DNA of 7,055 nt from Fidelibacterota bacterium (GCA_030620575.1 JAUXEL010000089.1:1-7055), one strand, 5' to 3'. Counted from the stretch's first letter, positions 1 through 5,968 are shown. Numbers and translations: made by a program. The notes: generated by a model from the letters alone, not told the origin.

Positions 1-19
1 TCCTGAACTTGTTTCAGGA
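1..19. repeat. Short palindromic repeat, truncated by the window edge
   Basis: Arms TCCTGAA (1-7) and TTCAGGA (13-19) are perfectly complementary around a 5-base loop, followed by GATCT-like and T-rich sequence. The form resembles the dispersed palindromes further right (461-490, 894-920), which also carry CCTG/CAGG at the outer stem. The left flank lies outside the window, so the full unit cannot be seen. It lies 29 bases past the stop codon of the minus-strand GIY-YIG gene, so it could also serve as that gene's 3' hairpin. Confidence 0.6.
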
Positions 20-48
20 TCTTTTTCTTTTAATAAGTCTATAAAAAA

Positions 49-396
49 TTAATGTCCATGTATGGTTTTAACATATTTACATGCATTAATATTTTGCATG
101 GTTTCCTCATCAAACCATTCAGCAGACAGGTCTTTTAATTTCGGATTATGGGCTTTAATTAAATTCCATTTCCATTTGCGATGCCAACGTTTTAGTTGCT
201 TCTCTCTATTAATCACATCGATCATATAGCCGTAATTCTCGTAATATAATAGATCCGTTAGTTTATATTTTGAACAAAATACAGACCCTTTTTCACATTT
301 ATGTTCGAACATTCTGCGCTCAAGATCATTTATTACACCAACATAGAGAATGTTCCGACTATAATTGCTTAATATGTAAGTATAGACGTATTTCAT
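49..396 (-). CDS. Small single-domain GIY-YIG nuclease family protein
   Basis: This 115-residue protein consists almost entirely of one GIY-YIG endonuclease domain. Visible are the first strand YTYIL (residues 5-9, Tyr7 standing for the GIY tyrosine), the YIG element as Tyr18-Val-Gly20, the conserved NDLERR helix with the expected catalytic arginine (Arg27), EHK around His32, the expected metal-binding Glu65 in REKQLKRW, and the closing NPKLKDL segment (84-90). All the catalytic positions expected for the family are present, so it is probably an active or recently active nuclease. Length is slightly above the usual 80-100 residues because of a 20-residue tail. Small stand-alone members of this family are common in bacteria; their targets and roles are mostly unknown. 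No good Shine-Dalgarno sequence precedes the ATG. Palindromes of a dispersed repeat family flank it on both sides (1-19 and 461-494), which may mean it travels with or acts on those repeats. Confidence 0.88.
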   Translation of the reverse strand: MKYVYTYILSNYSRNILYVGVINDLERRMFEHKCEKGSVFCSKYKLTDLLYYENYGYMIDVINREKQLKRWHRKWKWNLIKAHNPKLKDLSAEWFDEETMQNINACKYVKTIHGH

Positions 397-460
397 GTTT
401 GATAGGAATTTAATGAATATTCATAATTCTGTCTATGACGGGTATCACATTATGGGAAAG

Positions 461-494
461 ATCCTAACCCCGAATTAATCGGGGCAGGATGACG
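461..494 (+). repeat. Dispersed palindromic repeat, CCCCGA/TCGGGG core
   Basis: The inner arms CCCCGA (468-473) and TCGGGG (479-484) and the outer arms ATCCT (461-465) and AGGAT (486-490) form one hairpin with a 5-base loop. The sequence CAGGATGACG (485-494) follows. The same ten bases follow the hairpin at 894-920, and the similarity continues a few bases (TGGGTG at 498-503 and 930-935). This marks the two as copies of one repeat family in the same orientation. Confidence 0.75.
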
Positions 495-574
495 TGGTGG
501 GTGTGGGTTTGTGGCAGCAAATATAGGATTTGCCCTTCTGTAACCCGGTTAAATCTTTTCAACCTCCTCTTTGT

Positions 575-595
575 CCCCTCCTTAACAAGGAGGGG
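575..595 (+). repeat. Palindromic repeat, CCCCTCCTT/AAGGAGGGG
   Basis: Nine-base perfect arms, CCCCTCCTT (575-583) and AAGGAGGGG (587-595), enclose a 3-base loop. A pyrimidine-rich lead (AACCTCCTC from 561) precedes it. The reverse complement of 711-743 has the same design: a CC-rich lead, then a CTCCT/AGGAG hairpin, then a G run. The pair is therefore read as two inverted copies of one repeat family. Confidence 0.65.
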
Positions 596-710
596 AAATT
601 GCTCTTTTGCCAATTTTCTATTTCATTTTTTTATTAAGCGAAAAATATTTATTTTTTCCACTTTTCTCTCCACTCCAAAATAAAGGAAATTTCTTTCTTT
701 CATTTTCTCC

Positions 711-743
711 CCCCTCCTAAATTAGGAGTGGGTTAGGGGGTGG
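711..743 (-). repeat. Palindromic repeat, second copy in opposite orientation
   Basis: Arms CTCCTAA (714-720) and TTAGGAG (722-728) pair perfectly around a single base. A C run lies before (from 709) and a G-rich tail, GGGTTAGGGGGTGG (730-743), follows. Read on the minus strand it gives the C-rich lead, hairpin and G run seen at 561-595 on the plus strand. The two copies face each other across about 115 A/T-rich bases. Confidence 0.6.
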
Positions 744-816
744 TTTTATCAATCTATGAATATGGTTTAGGAAAATATCATAATTGAAATCCTGAAACTA
801 AAGAAACAAACAAGAT

Positions 817-926
817 CGTCATGCTGTCCGTCAGCCCCGAAGCCTCGGGGGATCAATATCTGCATTAATGGATGGGGTAATATAAATCGAGACCCTGATC
901 CCGATATTCATCGGGACAGGATGACG
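817..926. repeat. REPIN-like or MITE-like element: two hairpins inside inverted ends
   Basis: The ends CGTCATGCTGTCC (817-829) and GGACAGGATGACG (914-926) are inverted repeats matching at 12 of 13 positions. Inside lie two hairpins. The first has CCCCGA (835-840) and TCGGGG (845-850) around AGCC. The second has TCCCGAT (899-905) and ATCGGGA (910-916), extended by CCTG (894-897) and CAGG (917-920) with one bulged A. Two short palindromes in head-to-head arrangement within about 110 bases is the layout of REPINs, which are known to be non-autonomous and moved by a REP-associated transposase encoded elsewhere. No transposase is in the window and I see no clear target-site duplication. Confidence 0.65.
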
Positions 927-1040
927 CGCTGGGTGGGCACCCAAAGCAAGATAAGCACGTGAGCATTTTCCCTTCGCATTTCTCACTTTTAGTTTTGCAT
1001 TAAATGCTCTATATTAATCTTGGAAAATATAAATAGCTTT

Positions 1041-1045
1041 GGAGG
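1041..1045 (+). promoter_or_regulatory. Ribosome binding site deciding the RNase HI start
   Basis: GGAGG lies 13 bases before the ATG at 1059. It is downstream of the alternative TTG at 1020, which has no Shine-Dalgarno sequence of its own. The spacing is at the long end of the usable range, but an ATG with a full GGAGG is a better start than an unsupported TTG. Confidence 0.55.
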
Positions 1046-1058
1046 TCAAATAAAAAAT

Positions 1059-1760
1059 ATGGCGTATTTGTTTGAAGATAAAACCACTCAAAAAGCAGAA
1101 ACATTCAGTAATTTTCTAAACCAGTATGAATTTACAAGCCATAGGGATCTCGAAGGCACACGGGATTATCTTGCAAAAATAGACGTCTATACTGCCGATG
1201 AATATATCGGAAAAGTCAACGTGTATTATAGTCCGAAAAAGGACAGCTACAAAATTACCTGCCAATCCATCACAATTTTATCCTTTCGGGATGTGCTCCT
1301 GGATTACTGGCATCGCTTTGATCAATTGGATAGATTCCCCGACGTTTCGGGGCACGATAATAGCATTTCGGCATATGTTGACGGTTCATTTTTGAATAAA
1401 CATGTTGGTTACGGGGCTGTCATTATCAAAAAAAATATGATCCTGCATGAGATTTCGGGTCGACTGGATTCCAAATACGATGAATACCATCAAATCGGCG
1501 GTGAATTAAAAGCGGTTTTAAAAACCGTTGAATGGTGTAAAAAAAATAAGGTAAGGGATATTCATATCTTTTACGACTACAAGGGAATTGAAATGTGGGC
1601 AAGAGCCAAATGGAAGGCCAAAAACGAATTAACTCAAGCCTATCAGGCTTTTATGATAAAGCAGTCTGTAAATTTTCACTTCCATAAAGTGGCAGCACAT
1701 ACCGGCAATCGCTGGAATGAGTATGCCGACCAACTGGCAAAAAAAGGAACCACTTTATAA
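1059..1760 (+). CDS. Ribonuclease HI with an extra N-terminal domain
   Basis: RNase HI cuts the RNA strand of RNA-DNA hybrids in the cytoplasm, for example R-loops and primers. The C-terminal RNase H domain (about residues 103-233, counted from the ATG at 1059) has the complete active site: Asp108 in YVDGS, Glu149 in GGELKA, Asp173 in FYDYKGIE, His214 in AAHTGN and Asp224 in NEYADQLAK. The YDYKGIEMWARAKWKAK stretch resembles the RNase HI type common in Firmicutes rather than the E. coli type. Residues 1-90 form a separate domain containing KVNVYYSPKKDSYK; I do not recognise it as the usual hybrid-binding domain, though it may play that role. A TTG at 1020 would add 13 residues, but GGAGG at 1041-1045 favours 1059. 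The linker between domains (residues 93-99) is encoded by a palindrome of the dispersed repeat family. The serine hydrolase gene starts 14 bases after the stop, so the two are probably cotranscribed. The domain call is firm; the symbol rnhA is not assigned because of the unusual architecture. Confidence 0.88.
   Translation: MAYLFEDKTTQKAETFSNFLNQYEFTSHRDLEGTRDYLAKIDVYTADEYIGKVNVYYSPKKDSYKITCQSITILSFRDVLLDYWHRFDQLDRFPDVSGHDNSISAYVDGSFLNKHVGYGAVIIKKNMILHEISGRLDSKYDEYHQIGGELKAVLKTVEWCKKNKVRDIHIFYDYKGIEMWARAKWKAKNELTQAYQAFMIKQSVNFHFHKVAAHTGNRWNEYADQLAKKGTTL
1337..1352 (+). repeat. Palindrome-family core inside the RNase HI gene
   Basis: CCCCGA (1337-1342) and TCGGGG (1347-1352) are perfect arms around CGTT. 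With flanks, 1333-1353 matches the reverse complement of 834-854 at 18 of 21 positions, counted by eye. It is read in frame as Phe-Pro-Asp-Val-Ser-Gly-His, exactly at the junction between the N-terminal domain and the RNase H domain. Confidence 0.6.
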
Positions 1761-1774
1761 ACCAAGGAAATACC

Positions 1775-3127
1775 ATGAAAAAAATTCTACTTATCATCAC
1801 ATCTGTTATTCTCGTTATTTTGATCGCTGTCGGAATATACATGAATCCGCTACTGCCGATCATAACCGGATATGCCGCAAAAAACCTGGCATCCGGAATT
1901 TTTGTTTCCGGACGGGATCAAAAAGATATTGAGGCAGTTGATTTGAATTTTTCATTCATTAAATACACCAAAAACCGGGTTGATCTCGAAAATAAAACCG
2001 TTGTCTCAAGATTTCTATGGAATAAAGCAACAGCAGTATATCAGGACGGTTACGGTTGTACTATTGTCCGCGATTTCACGAAAGAAGAAATTTTAGACCG
2101 CCCGCCACTCCCCTATCAATCTACCACAAAACAGCGCCCCGAAAGCTATTGGCCAAAGGGTGACAAATTATCGCTTATTTCTCCCCAAGATGTCAATTAT
2201 CCTGTTTTAGAAACAGCGGTAAATAATGCCTTTGCCTTAGAATCTCCGCGTATGGGCTCACGGGCCATTATTGTGCTATACAAAAATCAAATTGTTGCAG
2301 AAAAATATGCTGACGGTTTTTCCGCGGAGACCCGCTTTCTGAGTTGGTCCATGGCCAAAAGCGTCACCAATGCATTGGTCGGGATCTTGGTCAAAGAAGG
2401 AAAAATTGACATTTATGAGCCAATTATGATGCCGGGCTGGGAAAAAGACGAAAGGGCGGCTATTACCTGGAACGATATGATGCACATGAGCAGCGGGTTG
2501 GAATGGGAAGAAGATTATGGAAATGAATCCGATGTGAATGTGATGCTCCATAAGGTCGGTGATTTTGGTTCCTTTACAGCAGCAAAACCCGCTGTAGCGC
2601 CCTCAAATACTGACTGGAATTACTCCTCCGGATCAACAAACCTTGTTTGTTTGAAAATGCGGGATTATTTTGAATGTGATGTTGCATATTACGCGTTCCC
2701 CTATAATAAGCTTTTCAAAGAAATTAATATGAATAGTGTGGTATTCGAAACGGATGCAGCCGGAACTTATGTCGGCTCATCTTATATATATGCAACAGCA
2801 CGGGATTTTGCACGTTTCGGATTCCTTTACCTGAATGATGGATACTGGATGGATAAGCAGATCCTGCCGGACGGTTGGGTTGATTACAGCTTTACCGATG
2901 CAGATGCTTCCGGCGGCGAATATGCGTCATTTTTCTGGTCAAATACATCCCTGGAACTTCCGGATATCCCTAAAGGAACCTATTCTTGTGAAGGTCATGA
3001 CGGTCAGGTTATCTATATCATTCCATCACGAGATTTAGTGCTCGTTCGACTCGGGTATTCAAAAAAAGGCACATTTGATTTTAATTTGATGATGAAAGAA
3101 ATATTGGCGGCATTTCCTGAAAAATAA
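1775..3127 (+). CDS. Membrane-anchored serine hydrolase, beta-lactamase (class C/esterase) family
   Basis: This 450-residue protein has the penicillin-binding/serine beta-lactamase fold shared by class C beta-lactamases, EstB-type esterases and 6-aminohexanoate-dimer hydrolases. An uncleaved anchor or signal (KKILL plus a hydrophobic run to about residue 21) places it at the outer face of the inner membrane. A lead region of about 120 residues with GYAAKNLASGIFVSGR precedes the catalytic domain. Motif 1 is Ser192-Met-Ala-Lys195 (nucleophile and general base), motif 2 is Tyr283-Ser-Ser in WNYSSGSTN, and the KTG-equivalent is His408-Asp-Gly in EGHDGQ. Substrate cannot be read from sequence; amide or ester hydrolysis or peptidoglycan-related activity is possible, and resistance to beta-lactams should not be assumed. 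AAGGAAA stands just before the ATG. It lies between RNase HI (14-base gap) and uvrB (11-base gap). Family call firm, specific function unknown. Confidence 0.85.
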   Translation: MKKILLIITSVILVILIAVGIYMNPLLPIITGYAAKNLASGIFVSGRDQKDIEAVDLNFSFIKYTKNRVDLENKTVVSRFLWNKATAVYQDGYGCTIVRDFTKEEILDRPPLPYQSTTKQRPESYWPKGDKLSLISPQDVNYPVLETAVNNAFALESPRMGSRAIIVLYKNQIVAEKYADGFSAETRFLSWSMAKSVTNALVGILVKEGKIDIYEPIMMPGWEKDERAAITWNDMMHMSSGLEWEEDYGNESDVNVMLHKVGDFGSFTAAKPAVAPSNTDWNYSSGSTNLVCLKMRDYFECDVAYYAFPYNKLFKEINMNSVVFETDAAGTYVGSSYIYATARDFARFGFLYLNDGYWMDKQILPDGWVDYSFTDADASGGEYASFFWSNTSLELPDIPKGTYSCEGHDGQVIYIIPSRDLVLVRLGYSKKGTFDFNLMMKEILAAFPEK

Positions 3128-3138
3128 GATCCTGGTAT

Positions 3139-5127
3139 ATGAAAAAATTTAAGGTGCATTCTCCTTTTCAGCCTTCCGGTGATCAGCCGGAAGCTATTCA
3201 ATCCCTTGTGGACGGAATTCGCAATGGTGATCGTTTTCAAACCCTGCTGGGAATAACCGGTAGCGGAAAAACTTATACCATGGCAAAAGTAATTGAAAAA
3301 GTGCAAAAACCAACCCTCATCATTTCGCACAATAAAACCCTGGCAGCTCAGCTTTATGGTGAATTTAAATCTTTTTTTCCGGACAACACGGTGGAATACT
3401 TTATTTCCTATTATGATTATTACCAGCCGGAAGCCTATATCGCGACCACGGATACTTTCATTGAAAAAGATTCCGATATCAATGACGAAATCGAGAAGTT
3501 GCGCTTAAAAGCAACATCTTCCCTGCTTGCCCGCCGGGATGTCGTGCTGATCGCCTCCGTATCCTGTATCTATGGCCTGGGCTCCCCGGAAGATTATGAA
3601 AAACAGATCATTGTGTTGAAAACCGGAGAAAGCGTTTCCCGAAAAGGACTCTTTTCACGCCTTATTGATATTCATTATACGCGAAATGATATTAGTTTTT
3701 CCCGTTCAACCTTTCGGGTTCGCGGTGACAGCATCGAAATTTACCTCGCCTACGAGGATACGGCTATCCGTCTCGAATTCTGGGGCGATGAGATCGAACG
3801 CATTACAGTTATTGAGCCCCTGACCGGAAAAGTATTGAAAGAACCGGAATTCGCGGTCATTTATCCGGCACGGCATTTTATTACAGATTCCCAAAAGGTG
3901 AAAATTGCTATCAATAATATTCGCCAGGAACTTAAGGAGCGCCTTAATGAACTGCGGCAATACGGAAAATTAGTTGAGGCACAGCGACTTGAACAGCGTT
4001 GCAATTATGATATTGAAATGATGGAGGAACTTGGATACTGTTCCGGTATCGAGAATTACAGCCGCCATCTTACCTTGCGAAAACCGGGTGAACGCCCTTT
4101 TACCCTGATTGACTTTTTCCCAAAGGATTTTTTAACTATTATCGACGAATCACATGTCACGATCCCGCAGATCCATGCAATGTATAAGGGTGACCGCTCA
4201 CGCAAGGAGGTTCTCGTAGAATACGGATTCCGGTTGCCAAGCGCCTTTGATAACCGGCCATTAAAATTTGATGAATTTGAAAAAATGATCAATCAAAGCA
4301 TTTTTGTCTCCGCTACCCCGTCTGATTATGAAATTGAGAAATCCGACGGAGTTGTTGTGGAACAAATTATCCGTCCCACCGGCCTTTTGGATCCGCATAT
4401 TGAAGTCCGCCCTACTAATGGCCAAATTGATGATCTCATTCACGAAATACAGGTCCGCGTAAAGAAAAAAGAACGGATACTTATAACGGCCCTGACAAAA
4501 CGTGAGTCGGAGGATCTATCAAACTACCTGAAAAATATCAATATTCGTGTCAGATATATGCATTCCGAAATTGATGCATTGGAACGGGTCGTTATACTGC
4601 GTGGATTACGTATGGGTGAATTTGATGTCCTTGTCGGAGTTAATTTACTGCGGGAAGGTTTGGATTTACCGGAAGTATCAATGGTTGCCATTCTTGGAGC
4701 CGATAAGCAGGGGTTTTTGCGCTCAGAACGTTCTCTTTTTCAGATCGCCGGCCGGGCTTCGCGTAATGTTGAGGGTCTGGTTATCTTTTATGCGGATAAG
4801 GTAAGTGACGCAATGCAAAAAGTCATTAATGAGACCAAGCGCCGCAGAGAAATTCAAATTGCATACAATCGTGCTCATCAAATCACACCTAAAACCATTT
4901 ATAAATCCGCTGAGGATATAAAAAAGATCACTTCCATTGCAGACATGAAACGGGATTATCATCCCACGGGGGAACAGACCCAAAAACATAGGCCGTGTTC
5001 AAAATTTGAAGCGCTGGATATGATCGAACGGCTAACTGTAAAAATGCAAAAGGCAGCGGAGGCGCTTGAATTTGAAAAAGCAGCGGCACTTCGGGATGAA
5101 ATTCTTGAAATTAGAAAAATTAAATGA
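3139..5127 (+). CDS. uvrB: Excinuclease ABC subunit UvrB
   Basis: UvrB is the damage-verifying helicase-like ATPase of nucleotide excision repair. It receives DNA from UvrA, inserts a beta-hairpin between the strands and then recruits the nuclease UvrC. At 662 residues the length is normal. Visible in order are the start SPFQPSGDQPEAI, Walker A GITGSGKT (38-45, Lys44), the beta-hairpin YYDYYQPEAY (91-100), the Walker B/DEAD-like IIDESH (Asp336-Glu337), SATP (391-394), HSEIDALER (475-483), GVNLLREGLDLPEVS (500-514), the motif VI arginines Arg539 and Arg542, and a C-terminal UVR helical hairpin (about 625-660) that contacts UvrC. Unusual changes cluster in motifs V and VI: the common DADKEG reads GADKQG (520-525) and QTIGRAARN reads QIAGRASRN (535-543). 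No Shine-Dalgarno sequence is evident before the ATG, which sits 11 bases after the hydrolase stop, so translation may be coupled. No terminator separates it from the next gene. Confidence 0.97.
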   Translation: MKKFKVHSPFQPSGDQPEAIQSLVDGIRNGDRFQTLLGITGSGKTYTMAKVIEKVQKPTLIISHNKTLAAQLYGEFKSFFPDNTVEYFISYYDYYQPEAYIATTDTFIEKDSDINDEIEKLRLKATSSLLARRDVVLIASVSCIYGLGSPEDYEKQIIVLKTGESVSRKGLFSRLIDIHYTRNDISFSRSTFRVRGDSIEIYLAYEDTAIRLEFWGDEIERITVIEPLTGKVLKEPEFAVIYPARHFITDSQKVKIAINNIRQELKERLNELRQYGKLVEAQRLEQRCNYDIEMMEELGYCSGIENYSRHLTLRKPGERPFTLIDFFPKDFLTIIDESHVTIPQIHAMYKGDRSRKEVLVEYGFRLPSAFDNRPLKFDEFEKMINQSIFVSATPSDYEIEKSDGVVVEQIIRPTGLLDPHIEVRPTNGQIDDLIHEIQVRVKKKERILITALTKRESEDLSNYLKNINIRVRYMHSEIDALERVVILRGLRMGEFDVLVGVNLLREGLDLPEVSMVAILGADKQGFLRSERSLFQIAGRASRNVEGLVIFYADKVSDAMQKVINETKRRREIQIAYNRAHQITPKTIYKSAEDIKKITSIADMKRDYHPTGEQTQKHRPCSKFEALDMIERLTVKMQKAAEALEFEKAAALRDEILEIRKIK

Positions 5128-5146
5128 TATTTTTTTAACCATTCTA

Positions 5147-5173
5147 TTGCATTTCAACAAACTTTTTTATAAT
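5147..5173 (+). promoter_or_regulatory. Possible sigma-70-type promoter before the coiled-coil gene
   Basis: TTGCAT (5147-5152) and a perfect TATAAT (5168-5173) are 15 bases apart, two shorter than ideal. They sit in the A/T-rich 96-base gap after uvrB and would leave a leader of roughly 45 bases before the ATG at 5224. The -10 box could arise by chance in such sequence, so this is tentative. Confidence 0.35.
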
Positions 5174-5223
5174 TTTTGCATTGTTATTGAAATAAATAAA
5201 GTATTTGAAATTAGGAGTAAATA

Positions 5224-5733
5224 ATGAAAAAGTTTTTTATGTCTCTTCTATGGGTTTTGCTGTTTGTGGCATTAGGTGCAATGTATTATTATCAAACTAC
5301 ATTTGACGATCGTCTTATAAAAACGGTTAATCGTTCAAAAATGATTGAGGACAAATACCAAGGTTACACGGATAATCTGCATGATTTTGATGTTCGTCTC
5401 ATTGGCAACAGAAAACACATCAATCAAAACAGTCAGAGATTTTTTGCTCTTGAAAAAGATTTAAATGAATTTAAAGATCAGCATTCCAGTGATATGTTTT
5501 ATGTTAATACACGCATCGATTCTCTCGCAGGCATAGTTGACGCTAATCAAGCTTCTTTACGCAGCCGGATTGATGATGTTGACAAAAAGGTCAGCAATTT
5601 ACGCCGTACAGTTACCCAAAACAACATTCGTGCCACCCAGCAATTACAGAACCTGACACGAGACATTGAAAAATTACAGAATCAATTTATAGAACTTGAT
5701 TCTACGGTTGTCAAAAAGAAAGTAAAAAGATAA
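5224..5733 (+). CDS. Small membrane-anchored coiled-coil protein, function unknown
   Basis: The protein is 169 residues long. An N-terminal KK followed by a hydrophobic helix (about residues 5-25, FFMSLLWVLLFVALGAMYYY) looks like an uncleaved signal anchor, leaving the rest in the periplasm. From about residue 35 to 160 the sequence is polar and almost free of proline and cysteine, with hydrophobic residues at heptad-like spacing (for example IDDVDKKVSNLRRTV and LTRDIEKLQNQFIEL), predicting a long coiled coil. The C-terminus is strongly basic (VKKKVKR). I recognise no family. Similar designs occur in cell-envelope or division spacers, but that is only analogy. AGGAG at 5213-5217 supports the ATG start. 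It follows uvrB by 96 bases, with a possible promoter of its own, and is closed by a strong terminator. Confidence 0.8.
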   Translation: MKKFFMSLLWVLLFVALGAMYYYQTTFDDRLIKTVNRSKMIEDKYQGYTDNLHDFDVRLIGNRKHINQNSQRFFALEKDLNEFKDQHSSDMFYVNTRIDSLAGIVDANQASLRSRIDDVDKKVSNLRRTVTQNNIRATQQLQNLTRDIEKLQNQFIELDSTVVKKKVKR

Positions 5734-5753
5734 TATATTTTCTAAAATAAGTC

Positions 5754-5786
5754 AAAACCGCTCCGAAGCCTCGGGGCGGTTTTTTT
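5754..5786 (+). terminator. Rho-independent terminator of the plus-strand cluster
   Basis: Twenty bases after the coiled-coil stop codon, AAAACCGC (5754-5761) pairs with GCGGTTTT (5776-5783). Inside, a T-G wobble and CCGA/TCGG (5763-5766 and 5771-5774) continue the stem to a 4-base loop, AGCC. A T run reaches 5786. The upper stem and following Gs (5763-5776) are identical to bases 837-850 of the REPIN-like element. Confidence 0.9.
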
Positions 5787-5895
5787 ATATGGGGGTTTTA
5801 AGTCTCTTCTTCCCCTAGGTTTTATAAGGATTCTACCAGTTCAGGTAAGCATTTATTGACAGTAAAACTTTTTAAGTATCTTCCCCTTTTCCTTA

Positions 5896-5928
5896 ACATA
5901 GACATCATGTCCATATAAATGTCTATGT
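5896..5928. repeat. Inverted repeat with 10-base perfect arms
   Basis: ACATAGACAT (5896-5905) and ATGTCTATGT (5919-5928) are perfectly complementary across a 13-base loop. A second ATGTC at 5907-5911 can compete for the same GACAT (5901-5905), giving two mutually exclusive hairpins. No T run follows, so it is not a standard terminator. Confidence 0.5.
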
Positions 5929-5944
5929 GTATTCTATATCCATC

Positions 5945-5968
5945 AAAAATTTGACCCAAGTTTTTTTT
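5945..5968 (+). terminator. Weak terminator-like hairpin followed by T run
   Basis: AAAAATTTG (5945-5953) pairs with CAAGTTTTT (5957-5965), with one T-G wobble, around ACC. T residues continue to 5968. The stem has little GC, so it would be a weak terminator, possibly a back-up for readthrough from the plus-strand cluster. Confidence 0.35.

Larger units (their letters stand above)
397..1019. other. Gene-poor intergenic region built largely of palindromic repeats
   Basis: No convincing gene lies in these 623 bases. It contains two copies of a CCCCGA/TCGGGG palindrome family (461-494 and the composite 817-926), two copies of a CCCCTCC-type palindrome in opposite orientation (575-595 and 711-743), and between the latter an A/T-rich stretch (600-700). 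The last 90 bases should hold the promoter of the downstream cluster. TTTG at 994-997 and TAATCTTG at 1015-1022 loosely resemble the Bacteroidota -33/-7 boxes but are 17 bases apart rather than about 19, so I do not call it as a promoter. Confidence 0.7.

Noticed and set aside
489..683. Plus-strand open frame of 64 codons
   Set aside because: It starts inside the CAGGATGACG repeat, runs through the CCCCTCC palindrome and an A/T-rich stretch, has no ribosome binding site, and its translation simply reflects repeat sequence.
1020..1058. TTG start adding 13 residues to RNase HI
   Set aside because: No Shine-Dalgarno sequence precedes it, and GGAGG at 1041-1045 lies inside the extension and serves the ATG at 1059.
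1651..1932. Open frames on both strands across the RNase HI/hydrolase junction
   Set aside because: They overlap two clearly conserved genes in other frames and show no family features.
1775..3127. Calling the serine hydrolase an antibiotic-resistance beta-lactamase
   Set aside because: The motifs fit the broad esterase/peptidase/beta-lactamase superfamily; the long lead region and HDG in place of KTG do not point to a true class C beta-lactamase.
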